A stretch of 64,000 nt of DNA, taken from contig NW_024065302.1 in the NCBI RefSeq assembly GCF_009727055.1, positions 56,566 to 120,565 of the forward strand, in the 5' to 3' direction. This DNA is from Benincasa hispida. Its lineage: Eukaryota > Streptophyta > Magnoliopsida > Cucurbitales > Cucurbitaceae. The position numbers and the translations under genes are program-made. The notes below the pieces were generated by a model, which had not been told where the DNA came from, ran no database searches, and was given only the letters and a program-made list of their open reading frames with translations. Of the stretch, positions 34,390 through 45,580 are shown piece by piece (within the stretch, counting starts at the first letter, position 1; every line of letters starts with the position of its first letter).

Positions 34390-35337
34390 GCCAAGAAGAA
34401 AATCAATAAGACGAAAGAGGATCCACACCAGATTGAAGAAGCCATAAACTAAGAAGATGAACCAAGGCATCAATTTTAGCACGACGATCAATCAAATCAC
34501 GAATAACAGTGGTCAGCGAGCGAATTCAATAGACAAAATCCGTAGGATGCGAGTACCCAACTTAATGGAAAGCAGTAGACCACCTTTAGGTATCTGAAGA
34601 TCCTCTGGAAGAGGAATTTCAGAGGCTTTGGGAGGCCGAATATTGTGTACAATGTCAGGAACATGAGTGCCTTGAAAGATTTTGTAGCTGAGATTAAGGA
34701 GCTTAGAAGTCATGGGACCAAGAATTATTGGGCACTAAGATAGAAAAATATCAGAGAGAAGTCTCGGAAGCTTGATGACAAATGAATCAACATGCTTTAA
34801 AAGCTGATTATACAAAAAAAAAAAATCCAAAATTGAAAGTAGACATAGTATCAATTTGATATAAAAGACTTGCCAGGGAAGGGGAGAGATTGGAACCGTG
34901 TGTAAAAGGACACCAATTTATAATGCCAATGCAAACAGAATAGCATATTTCACACTGAGCGTAGAAGCAAATAACTGACCAGACTCATAACAATAAAAAT
35001 GGGTGCCCCTAGTTAGTTCTGTAACGAGCTCCTCAATTGAAGGATGAGTAGCACCTAAAGGTGGAGACTCTTCACACCCAAGATATGCATTAATAGAGGC
35101 AAGAGAAATAGAGAAGCAATGACAAAAAATGTGGACCTTCTGATAATCATGACTGCTAGGATCATCAAACTTAGAGGGCAAATTTACAATAAACTCTCTC
35201 AATAATTGCGGATAAAAAGAACCAAAGTCCAAAACAATCTTAAGAAGACCAGCATATTGAAGAAGATGCATAATTTCCAGACAGGATTTGGTCTGATCAG
35301 AGAGAGTTTTCTCGTCAGCAATACGATATTGTACCAC
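34390..35337 (-). pseudogene. Envelope-like protein gene of an LTR retrotransposon, broken
   Basis: The first minus-strand piece (35337-34918, 139 codons) reads FYPQLLREFIVNLPSKFDDP, HIFCHCFSISLASINAYLG, HPSIEELVTELTRG and SVKYAIL. A later piece (34713-34513) reads KIFQGTHVPDIVHNIRPP and GGLLLSIKLGTRIL. In order and spacing these match the plant 'envelope-like' ORF found just upstream of the 3' LTR in some elements, well represented in cucurbits as I recall. At least two stops or frame changes lie between the pieces (34720-34915). It lies immediately upstream of polypurine tract and LTR, the expected place. Function in plants is unproven. Confidence 0.7.
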
Positions 35338-35340
35338 ATA

Positions 35341-35845
35341 CTTCCTATTATGAATGTCCTAAAACTCATAGTTTATAAACATTAAACATATTCTATTCAA
35401 AATAAAATTATTATTGAAATTTTCTATCAATAAAGGTGTTATTGAATTGCATTCTTTTATAAATCCAATAAACTAACCCATGACTATAATATGAATACTT
35501 AAACTTTATGTAGAGACATAAAAGAGGATCAAGTTTTAGTATATAGCTAAAAAGATTTGTATATGGATAGGATTGGGTACCTTGTCCTGGGGACACTATA
35601 GATGCAACCCTCTTTAGGTTTCTCCAAACGTATAAACCAAAATCAGAAGCAACCGGTCCTGAAATATTGATACAAACGATGTGATCCCAAAATCGTTCAT
35701 GTAGAGACATATAAGTGGAGGCATCCTACGTAAAATACGTTTTTCATAAAACTGAACCACGAAATAGTCACTTTTTTTTTTATAACGACTTTTTACTGTT
35801 AAAACTAACCATTTTAATTCGATGACCTAAGGTGACTCGATCTTA
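35341..35845 (+). repeat. Truncated LTR of the solo-LTR family (family C)
   Basis: It contains GTCCTAAAACTCATAGTTTA, CCAATAAACTAACCCATGAC and ACTTTATGTAGAGACATAA in the same order as the start of the LTR at 47676. It breaks at about 35845 into another LTR type. Confidence 0.6.
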
Positions 35846-36316
35846 ATCCTACGTAAAATGTATTGTACAAACTCATTGTTCATTTAACAAAATATATGCT
35901 ATTTTATTCCGAATTTTGTTGCATTAATCACAAACCAATAAACTAAGTTCCAAGGTTATTTTGTAGCTTAAACATATATGTAGAGACATACGGATGAATC
36001 ATATTTTAAGTGATAACCTAAATGATCTGTAGTAGATAGATAAGGCTGGATACCTTATCCTGGTGTCACTACGACTATGGTCTGCTTTGTAGATGTTACA
36101 ATTGTTGTAAAGTGCTACAAATGATCTGGTCTTGATCAGTCATGTGGAAACATGTGAGAGAGATATTCTATACAAAGGAGTTTATATAAGACCGGACCAT
36201 GAAATGTATAGTCTCATTATATAACACCGTTCTTAATAGAGACTTACATTTCATCAGGATGACCATAGGTAACACGACCTGAATCCTGAGTGAGATGTGA
36301 ACTTCTGCCTATGAAA
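35846..36316 (+). repeat. Truncated copia LTR of family A
   Basis: It matches offset ~45 to ~510 of the LTRs at 36317 and 45581 (AATGTATTGTACAAA, ATGTAGAGACATACGGATGA, GGATGACCATAGGTAACA). The full LTR at 36317 starts abruptly after CTGCCTATGAAA, giving two partial or full LTRs head to tail. Confidence 0.65.
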
Positions 36317-38138
36317 TGTTGGGGTTGATGCCCTAAATCTCGTAGGGTTCTATATTTTGTAAACACTCGTATGTACAAACATTTTGTGATTTATAATATA
36401 TGATATTTTATTCACATTGTCTATGAAATATTTGATATTTTAGTTGTTTTAACCACAACCAATAAACTAAGATCTATGGTTATCATTGTAACTTAAACAT
36501 GTATGTAGAGAGATACAAGTGAATTGTGTTTTAAGTAATAACCTAAATGGTTTGTAGTATATGGATAAGACTGAATACCTTATCCTGGTGACATTACGAG
36601 TATAACTCGCTTTGTAGGTATTACAAATGTTGTAAAGTGCTACAAATGACCTGATCCTAATTATTCATGTATTAAACATGCGAATGGGGATATTCTATAC
36701 AAAGAAGTTTGTATAAGACTGGACCACGAAATGTTTAGTCTTGTTATATAACGCGTTCATAATTGAGACTTTCATTTCACTAGGATGACCATAGGTAACA
36801 TGACCTTAATCCTGAGTGAGTTGTGAACTTCTACCTATGAGGGTGATCCTTTGATTTGCATAGGTGAGAGTAGCCAAATCGTCGACTCAACGAGCTATTG
36901 TTAACGGATGTAACTATAGGGGCAAAATGGTAATTTGACTATGATCTATTATTCATTAGAGGAACCAGTGGTACTTAAAGAGTTAGATATAACTATAGGA
37001 GCAAAACGGTAATTTGACCCATCTGTACTTATGAGCGATTTGTGAAGGGTCATCGTACTATTGATTGGTTATATCCAATGGACATAAAAATATATCTGTA
37101 GTGCGAAGAGTGTAGCTATCGGTCTTTAGTGGAGTGCCCGACAGTTAACGGATGGTAGATAACATGATTAAAGAGTTTAGTTAGTTATTCACGTACCGTT
37201 GAAGCTTCAAGCTACAGGTCCATAAGGTCCCCTTGATAGCTCAATGGATTCAAGTTGAGAATCTGTTTTTTGGTTAATTTGAAATGTTCAAATTAATACG
37301 AGAAAATTTGATTATATATGATATAATTCAATTAATTCAATTATATATGATATAATTGACATAATGTATTTAATACATTATTGTATGATTGGAGGAACTA
37401 ATATTTGAATATGATTCAAATATGATTTTTATGAATTAGATTCATAGTTATTAAATTTATTATAAATATGATTTATATTAAATGCCATAAAATAAAGAAA
37501 AAGAACTATGGTTTATATATTGTATATGATACAATATTAAAACTATTTATGTATATTTATTGATTATTTGATAATTAAAAATCTTTTTCACAATAACTAC
37601 CCTTAGTGGGTAGTTGCACGGTTTTAAGGCAATTTTGGGATAAAATGAAATTTGATTTCAAAATCTCAAACCTTTCATATTATTAACAATTGAGTAATCG
37701 AGTTACTACATGATAGCATCGATAAAATTCGATAGCTTTCTTATCTAAACGGTCGAGTATCTAGTCTATGCGATAAACTTCATCCTCTACATGACAGTGT
37801 TGTCGTTTACTCGATCGTCTCCTCCTCCACTCTAAATCTTCCCTTAAACCAAAATTAGCCAGAACTTACAAATCCTAGATCCCTCATCCCAAAAGATACC
37901 AAGGTTGCTTTCGTGGTAGTGCCAATTAGAAAGGTTCTTTGTGAAAAAAGTCTTCAAATGTAAGGTTTTCTAAAAACCCTAAAATTTCTTTTCATTTCAT
38001 CTTTTTGTAGCATGCTGTATTTTTTTTTATAAATGCATGATCTGTACTTCGTCTTGTAAAATTTTTTTTCTAAAACGAATTGAGATTTTGGATGATTCCA
38101 CTTCCGTGCTCAAGGTTTCCCTCATAGGGGTTCCTTCA
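36317..38138 (+). repeat. 5' LTR of copia element A
   Basis: It starts TGTTGGGGTTGATGCCC and ends GGGGTTCCTTCA. It shares start, end and interior (GGATGACCATAGGTAACATG) with 45581-47560. Confidence 0.8.
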
Positions 38139-38140
38139 AT

Positions 38141-38155
38141 TGGTATCATAGTATT
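38141..38155 (+). other. Primer-binding site of copia element A
   Basis: TGGTATCATAGTATT begins two bases after the LTR. It is a mutated form of the initiator-Met tRNA complement TGGTATCAGAGC, the standard copia primer site. Confidence 0.7.
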
Positions 38156-40420
38156 AGTTTTAATCCCAAATTGCCAATTTTTTAAATTAATTTTAAAGTA
38201 ATGGTGGGATTTAAATTTCTGCATTTTGTGTTTTGATTCATGTGATGAATTGTTTTTTTTATGATGAATATGGTTTGTTAATGGATGTTTTTCGGGACAG
38301 GGCATAGTTTTATGGCTTTTATGTTTATAATTTGATTGTAAAGGCCTATGTTTTTTGGGCATAATTGCTATAGAGTTTGTAAGTGTTTAGTTTTGAGTCG
38401 TTCGTGATGCTTCTTAGTGGTTTTTTGGCGATTTGGAGTTGTCTTTGGACATCGAATTGAGGGAGAACGTTTTTGTACAGTAATAGACTGCACAGTAACG
38501 TCATGACGCTCCAAACGGCAAATGGAGAAAATTCTTCGTAGCATCGCGACACTAGGCACAGGTCGCGACGCCGCATGGTAGAGAATTTTATCCCGTTCGC
38601 TCGTGTTTTGCCCGGTTCGAACAGTTTGAGGGCGGTTTGATTGCTGGTTGGACCGGTTTATGGCTTGGTTCGAGCGGCTCAAGGCCCAATTCACTTCTTT
38701 CGAATCGGATGGCTTTTTTATTAATGTAATAATTATCTATTTAATTTCTTTATTAGTGTCCTATCCCGGTCCATTAACTTTTATTTTAAATATCCATGTG
38801 ATGTATATTTTTTTTATTATATATGTCATATTGTATGTCATATAGAATTAAATCCCACCTTAGATTATACATTTATTTTCATGCATCATTTTATATTATA
38901 GTGTTATAATATTTGAATATGCATGATTTAATTATATAGCATGCTCATGCATAATATAGTATAATTGTTATATTATATACATGCATGCATTAATAACATA
39001 TACATGCATAATGTATATTATAAAGGTTATAATATAAAGTATGAATGTATGTTTATATAGTATGTTATTAATGTCTTTCATTTCTTTATAATATATAATT
39101 GCTATATATATTAGTAATGAAATTGAGATTGCATGAAGCATGACACTACCTTAGGTTAATTTATAAATGTTATGATTAACTAAAGTATGTCAAGCATGCA
39201 ATGATTGTTTTCTAATTGTTTCATTTATTTATAATCATTATAACTAAATGAAATTAGAATTAAAATTAATAATAAAGAGTTGCATGTAAACCTTAGGTTA
39301 TAATCATTTTTTAAAAAATATTTTAAAACATGATTGAGATAGTCCTAAGATCACATTTCTAATTAGAAATTTAGCGTTAATCTTTTAATCGGTTTAATAA
39401 GATTAAATTGATTTTTAATAAAAGATTAAAAGTGTAATAAATATATCTATAAGGGACCTTTTGTCTAAGATGAGTTCTGTTTAGGTTGGAGTACTTAAGA
39501 TAACGGATATGTCACACCTCTAACTGGGAACCTACCTGAAAAGGTGAATTAAATATATTTGTTATATGCATGCAAGTTTGGTTAAAGTTTATTAAAAAGT
39601 TTAATAAGACTTCAACCAAAATTGTTTAATCATCAAAGACAAGTGTTGTCTTTTGAGCAAATTAAATGTTCACTTAGTTAATAATCAGTAGCCACTTTTT
39701 TCTAAGTTAAATAACCCTAGGTAAAACACTCAGTGGGAGAAAAATGAGGTATATAATACTTCATTTTATCCTCTACACGTGTCTTCCTGTAAGCTCACAT
39801 CTTGAGATCTACACTCGGCCTTGAGGCACCATGGGTGTCCCCCTATGGATGAAATTTGTGTATATCAATATCAAGGTGAATGGAGAGAGTATTTATAGTA
39901 AGTGGGAGTGGGACGTGTAACAACACATCCCTCGGTCTCCTTCATTAGGTTGAAGTAAAGCTTCATGCATCGCCTCGTGGCATTGTGGGTGTCCTCCTAA
40001 AGGATGGCAATTTTGCATGGCGCTTTATTCAATCTCCAAAAATGGATAGGGTTACTTTAGTTTCATGTCCCAATTGATTTGTTCCTACAGTTGACTCATT
40101 GGGTCAGAACTCCGGGATCTAAAATGAGGGGTTACATTAACAAGAATTGTTAAGTTAGTTTAACGAATTATGGGCCAAATAATGGTGACTAATAGTGACA
40201 ATAACAAGAAGTTGTTTTATCTATTTGTTGAGAATGTCTCATTTTAGTGAATGGACACTTAATCACCCTACAGTGACTTTTGTCCTACCTCACTGAAAAA
40301 TCATTGCAAAATTAAATGTCACTTAGGGTACATTAGAATTTTGCTAAAATCAATTGGTTGTTTTTGTGATAAATGAAAGTTATCTAATTAATAATTTGTT
40401 CATTTTCAAAAATTTATATT
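38156..40420 (+). other. Long leader of copia element A, no gene
   Basis: About 2.3 kb between primer site and gag. It has a GC-rich patch at 38495-38580 with CATCGCGACACTAGGCACAG and is otherwise AT-rich. Long leaders are common in this type of element. No frame is supported. Confidence 0.55.
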
Positions 40421-40707
40421 ATGGCTACCGTTACATTAAATTTGCTCGCCGCTGACAAATTAACGGGCGAAAACTATACATCTTAGATAAATATGTTCAA
40501 CACAATTTTGATAATTGATGATCTTCGATTCATCCTGATGGATGATTGTCCTCCCATTCCTTCTCCAAATGCTCCTCGAAACGTTCGAGAGGCATACGAG
40601 CATTGGACAAGGGCAAACGAAAAGGCCCAAGCGTATATCTTTGCTAGTCTTACCGAAGTCTTAGCCAAGAAGCATGAGCCCATGTTCACAACCTGTGAGA
40701 TCATGGA

Positions 40708-41416
40708 TAGAGATGTCCACGGGGTGGAGCGGGAACGGGGAAGCCTTCCCCATCCCCGGCCCTGCCCCCCTTTTCCATTCCTCGTCCTCGCGAATTTTCC
40801 CGCGGGATTTCGCGGGGATCAGGTTCTTCGCGGGAAAAAATTCCCCGCCTTTATTTTTCTCTAACATTTTTTAAAATTTCAATTAAATATATTTTTTTTT
40901 ACAATTATTTAAACATTTTCAATGGAATTTTCATTTAAATGGAATATTATCAATTTTACTAATTAAAACAATAATACACATACAATTTAAAAAGTATAAT
41001 TAAAATGCTAAATTCTTATACTTTGTAAAAATTAAAATTCAACATGTAGAGTATCCTATCTTAATATTACAACATCTAAAGAATTGAAGTAATAAAAATC
41101 TTGAACTTAAATAATTAAAAAATCCATATTATCTTAATAAAGTCTACAATATTAATATGAATATATATATATTATATATATATATATTAAAAATTTATAA
41201 TTAATATACAAAGTTGGGATGGGGCTGTCTCTTATACACATCTAGATGTGTATAAGAGACAGGGAATATATCCCCCGTCCCCGGCCCTAAATTGTAAATG
41301 GGGAAAAAAAAATTCCCCACTCCCTCCCTCATTCCCCGTGTATTCGGGGATTCCCTGCCCCGTTCGGGGTGGGTCCCTGTGGGGCCCCATACCCATAGAT
41401 TTTTTGGACATCTCTA
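40708..41416. mobile_element. hAT-type MITE inserted in copia gag
   Basis: The 709-bp element starts TAGAGATGTCCA and ends TGGACATCTCTA (12-bp inverted repeats). The 8-bp target duplication is ATCATGGA (40700-40707) versus ATCATGAA (41417-41424), 7 of 8 matching. Both flanks rejoin the gag frame. Subterminal sequence is unusually GC-rich (CCCCATCCCCGGCCC near 40747 and CCCCGTCCCCGGCCC near 41271 are in the same orientation on this strand). There is no transposase. A mate-pair adapter lies within (see 41225). Confidence 0.8.
41225..41262. other. Nextera mate-pair junction adapter (assembly contamination)
   Basis: CTGTCTCTTATACACATCT is followed directly by AGATGTGTATAAGAGACAG: the 19-bp Tn5 mosaic end and its exact reverse complement, 38 bp in all. 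This is the circularisation junction left by Nextera mate-pair libraries. It is not plant sequence. Confidence 0.95.
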
Positions 41417-41999
41417 ATCATGAAATCTTTGAGGGGAATATTCGGACAGCTGTCCGCACAACTTAAGCATGATGCTCTAAAATACATCTTCAATGTCTGT
41501 ATGCCAGAAGGGGCATCTGTACGAGAATATGTTCCATCGATGAAACCAATCAGGAAACCTTCATATTGAAATTTTTACCTGAAAGTTTCCTTCACTTTTG
41601 TAACAATGCTATTATGAACAGGATTGACTACAACTTGATCACCGTGCTTAATGCGCTACAAACCTTCCAATCCTTGCATAAAAACGAGGTTCATAAAAGT
41701 GAGGCAAATGTTGCTTCATCTTTCAAGAAATTCCACAGAGGTTCGACCTCTAGAACTTAGTCTGTACATTCTTCCTCCGGTACCAAAAAGTGAAAGAATA
41801 AGAAAGGTGGGAAAGCGAAAGCTAACCCTGGAGTTGCTGCACAAGGAGGCAGAAGGCCACTCAAGGCTGTAAAGAGAATCTGTTTCCATTGCAACCAGGA
41901 TGGTCATTGAAAAAGGAACTACCTCAAATACTTGGCAGAAAAGAATAAGGCCAAGCAAGGTAAATTTAATTTACTTGTTTTGGAAACATGCTTAGTGGA

Positions 42000-44900
42000 G
42001 AATGATGATTCTGCCTAGATTATAGACTTTGGCGCCACTAACCATGTTTGTTCTTCATTTCAGGGAATTAGTTCCTAACGGCAACTAGATGTTGGTGAGA
42101 TGACAATGCAGGTTGGAACTGGGGACATCGTCTCAACTGTGGCAGTGGGAGGTCTCAATTTGACATTACAAAATAAATTTCTTTTATTAGAAAATCTATA
42201 TGTAGTTTCTTGTTTGAAGAGGAACTTAATTTCTGTAAAATGTCTTTTAGAACAATCTTATTGTACAAATTTTTTAGTTAATAAAGTGTTATTTCTAAAA
42301 ATGGTGTCAATATTTATTTAACTGAACTAGAAAATAACCTTTATGAGCTAAGACCATTAGCAACTAAGGCACTCCATGACACTGAGATGTTTAAGACTGC
42401 AGTGACTCAATATAAAAGACTTAGAATTTCTCCTAAAAAATGTCCATCTTTGGCACCTAAGGTTAGGACACATAAATTTCAATAGGATTGAGAGATTGGT
42501 AAAGAGTGGACTTCTAAGTGAGTTAGAAGAAAATTATTTACCTGTATGTGAGTCATACCTTGAAGGAAAAATGATTAAAAGACCTTTTACTGGAAAAGGT
42601 CACAGTGCCAAAGAACCTTTTGAGCTCATACATTCAGACCTTTGTGGTCCGATGAATGTCAGAGCTTGAGAAGGTTTTGAATATTTCATCACTTTTACTG
42701 ATGATTATTCCAAGCATGGGTACGTTTATTTAATGCAACATAAGTTTGAGTTTTTTTGAAAAGTTCAAAGAATTCATGGCTAAAGTTGAAAATGCATTAA
42801 ACCGAGCGATTAAAACATTTCGATCTTGTCGAAGTAGAGATTTATGGATCAAACATTCCAGAACTATTTGATAGAACATGGAATAGTATCTTAACTCTCA
42901 TAACTTGGTACACCTCAACGGAATAGTGTATCAGAAAGGAGAAATCGAACTCTGTTGGACATGGTTCGATCTATGATGAGTTACGCTTCCTTACATGACT
43001 CATTTTGGGGTTATGCAGTAAAGACGACAACATATATCTTTGTTGGAATACAGAAGCAAGCAACAGAAGAAAATAGGATCATTAAGCATTCTAATTTCTT
43101 GATTTTAATATTAAAATAAGCATGTTTATAGAGAATTAAGAGGGTTTCAAGAAACACATACCTTTGAAGAACCTCTTAAATTTTGATCTTCAGCTGCAAT
43201 GTCTTTTTTCTTTGGTTGTAATCCATCACAAGGTCTTCCCTACTATTCTCTTGGAGCCTTAGATTTAGTTGTGGGACTCAAAATAAGCTTGAATTGAAGG
43301 GAAATTGAAGAAAGGTTTTCTAGTTTTCACTTTGAAGAACAGTCTTCTTCAACCTCTTGATTTATCTGTAATTCAGCAACAACTGCATGGCCATCCCACT
43401 CAGAATTTGAGCTATATATTGCATCATTATCATGCAATCAAGAAGCATGCATGAATTACAACTGTTGCCCTGAATTTGCTGAGAATTGTAATGGAATTGT
43501 GACTAACCTACTTCAAAGAAAGTGGAAAAATCCCAAAATTTGGGATTTTCCACTTTCATTTTTCAAAATTTGTTTTAATTATCAAATTGATTTCCAAAAT
43601 TAATTTTATTTTCAAAAATTGAAATTTTATTAATTTTACAAAAATTAATTCAATAATTAATTTTTCAAATAAAATTAATAATTAATTAAAATAATTTAAT
43701 TAATTCTAATTAATTTAATATCAAATATTAAATTAATTAATCACCAATTCCACTACTATGAATTCCTATTTATGAATTTAATTTTTAAATCATATTTAAA
43801 TATTAGTCGATTCTCCAATTCTGTTTAATTCCAAAATTAAAAGTGTAATTATATCACATATAATTACTAATTCTCTTGATTCTAATTTGAATGTTTCAAA
43901 TCAACTTATCATGCTACACTAGGACTGGTCCGTTTGTGAGCTAGTGGACCTACAGATCATGGGCTCCAACGATTCGAGATTAATCGGCTAAACTCTTTAC
44001 ACCGAATTAACCCCCATTTGTTAACTACCGGGTTACTCTACTAAAGTCCGGAGTCGCACTCCCTTCACTATAGATATATTGTGTCTACTCGATATAACCA
44101 TGCTTAGTAATATAACCCTTCTCTAGTTATTCATAATAATGACTTTGTCAAATGGTTGTTTTACCCTCGAGATTACCTTTTCTTCCTTAAGTCCCACTGA
44201 TCCTTTAGTAAACAATTGATTTGTGATCCAATCATCAAACCAAGTCCCTCTCGGGCCAATGAGAGAGTGGAGCCCCTTGTTCAAGACCCGGAGTCAGCAT
44301 TTAAGGGAACAACCTCTCTAACACTTAAGGGAACAACTTCTCTATTATCCTAAAAATGGGTAGGAGTGAATTTCATCTTGCACCCTATATCCCCAAGTAT
44401 CTACCTGATCTTACCCCTAAAATGGGAGGTTTATTGAGTCGGTGCTGTTGAGCCAACCCTCACCCATGCAAATCTAAGAATAATCCCGAATAAATAAGAG
44501 TTCATAGTTAGCTCGGGATTCAGGTTAAGTTAACTAGGTCATCGTTGTGAAATAGTTAGTCTTAAATAGTAAACAACGTTATAAAGTAAGAATGACTTAT
44601 TTCGTGATTCGATCTTGTGAAAACTCATTGAATAGGATGCCCCCACTCTTCATGTCATCACATGTACGAATCAGGATCACTTCGTTTGTAGCATTTTACA
44701 ACTCCTTGTAACAACTACAAAGTGGGTCGTATCCGATAGTGTTACCAGAATAAGGCCCCCAAACTTATTCATATACTATAGATCATTTTGACTATTTACT
44801 CGAACCTGATCCACTCTTATGTCTCCACATAAAGTTCAAGTACTCATGTAATAGTCATGGATCTTTTAGTTTATTGGATTTATTTCTAAAACGAAATAAG

Positions 44901-45480
44901 CAATTCATATATTTAATAACGACTTTATTGAATTTTAAAAAAAAAAAAAGAAGTTTATTGTTTACAAACCACGAGGTTTAGAACATAAATCCCAACAATC
45001 CTGAACTGCGTTCCATCCAAGAGTGTTACTAGAACACCTTTGGAATTATGGAATAGGCGTAGAACTAGTTTACGTCATTTTAGAATCCGAAGTTGCCCAG
45101 CATATATGCTTGAGGTTAATCCTAAGAAATTGGAACCACGTTCAAGATTATGTCTATTTGTAAGCTATCCTAAAGGGACGAGAGGTGGTTTCTTCTTTGA
45201 TCCTAAAGAAAATAAAATGTTTGTATCGACAAAACGCTACTTTTCTGGAAGAAGATCGCATAATTCCAAAGAGCTTAGGAGTCACAAGCGCGTAAAGCAT
45301 ATAGAGCATAAGTATCATCTCATCCGAGAAATTGTGCATCGAGGAGACGTGATCGTTACGTAAATATCTTTGGAGCACAATGTTGTTGTTTCGTTTACAA
45401 AGACCCTCACGGCTAAGGTGTTTGAGGGTCACCTGCAGAGTATAGATCTATGAGACAAACCACATCTAGTCTAGGGCAAG
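42000..45480 (+). pseudogene. Copia pol remnant: protease and integrase, RT deleted, RNase H tail
   Basis: The protease active site reads IIDFGATNHVC at 42019 (DSGA in active copies). The zinc-binding and GAG-pre-integrase region near 42445-42600 holds HLRLGH, split by a frame slip, and EGKMIKRPFTGKGH. The integrase core has FITFTDDYSKHGY (42690-42730), and its end has PKKLEPRSRLCLFVSYPKGT and GGFFFDPKENKMFVST (45120-45230). At about 45255 the frame passes straight to RNase H tail words KELRSHKRVKHIEHKYHLI and VFEGHLQS. Reverse transcriptase (about 1.5 kb expected) is absent. Stops are frequent. A solo LTR interrupts it at 43041-44997. Confidence 0.8.
43041..44997 (-). mobile_element. Solo LTR C1 (family C), minus orientation
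   Basis: Plus-strand ends are TGTTGGAATACAG and ATCCCAACA. Target duplication ATCTT (43036-43040) versus ATCCT (44998-45002). Removing it restores the integrase frame (…YILNCVPSK…). It has no internal sequence, so it is a solo LTR left by LTR-LTR recombination. Confidence 0.8.
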
Positions 45481-45564
45481 TGGGAGATTTGTACGCGTGT
45501 TTTATGCCCTAGTTTATTGTTTGTGTACTTTGTATTTTGACTATATTATACACCCACTAGCTTT

Positions 45565-45580
45565 AGGTCAAGTGGGTGAT
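45565..45580 (+). other. Polypurine tract of copia element A
   Basis: TAGGTCAAGTGGGTGAT directly precedes the 3' LTR. A second similar GGGCAAGTGGGAGAT lies about 100 bp upstream (45473-45487), as in the minus-strand copy near 15650 and 15750. Confidence 0.6.

Larger units (their letters stand above)
40421..41990 (+). pseudogene. Copia gag, split by a hAT MITE
   Basis: Starts MATVTLNLLAADKLTGENYT. A TAG at 40484 replaces the usual Trp. It continues with ILIIDDLRFILMDDCPPIPS, AYEHWTRANEKAQAYIFASL and EVLAKKHEPMF. The MITE interrupts at 40708. The frame resumes at 41417 with IMKSLRGIFGQL. After more frame slips comes a zinc knuckle CFHCNQDGH near 41880, with a stop where Trp is usual. The gag would build the particle. 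This copy cannot. Confidence 0.75.

Noticed and set aside
40661..40874. Frames across the GC-rich end of the hAT MITE
   Set aside because: They are chance frames in GC-rich terminal sequence, and gag is interrupted there.
41225..41262. Perfect 38-bp palindrome as a natural regulatory site or transposon end
   Set aside because: It is identical to the Nextera junction adapter, and a library artefact is far more likely.
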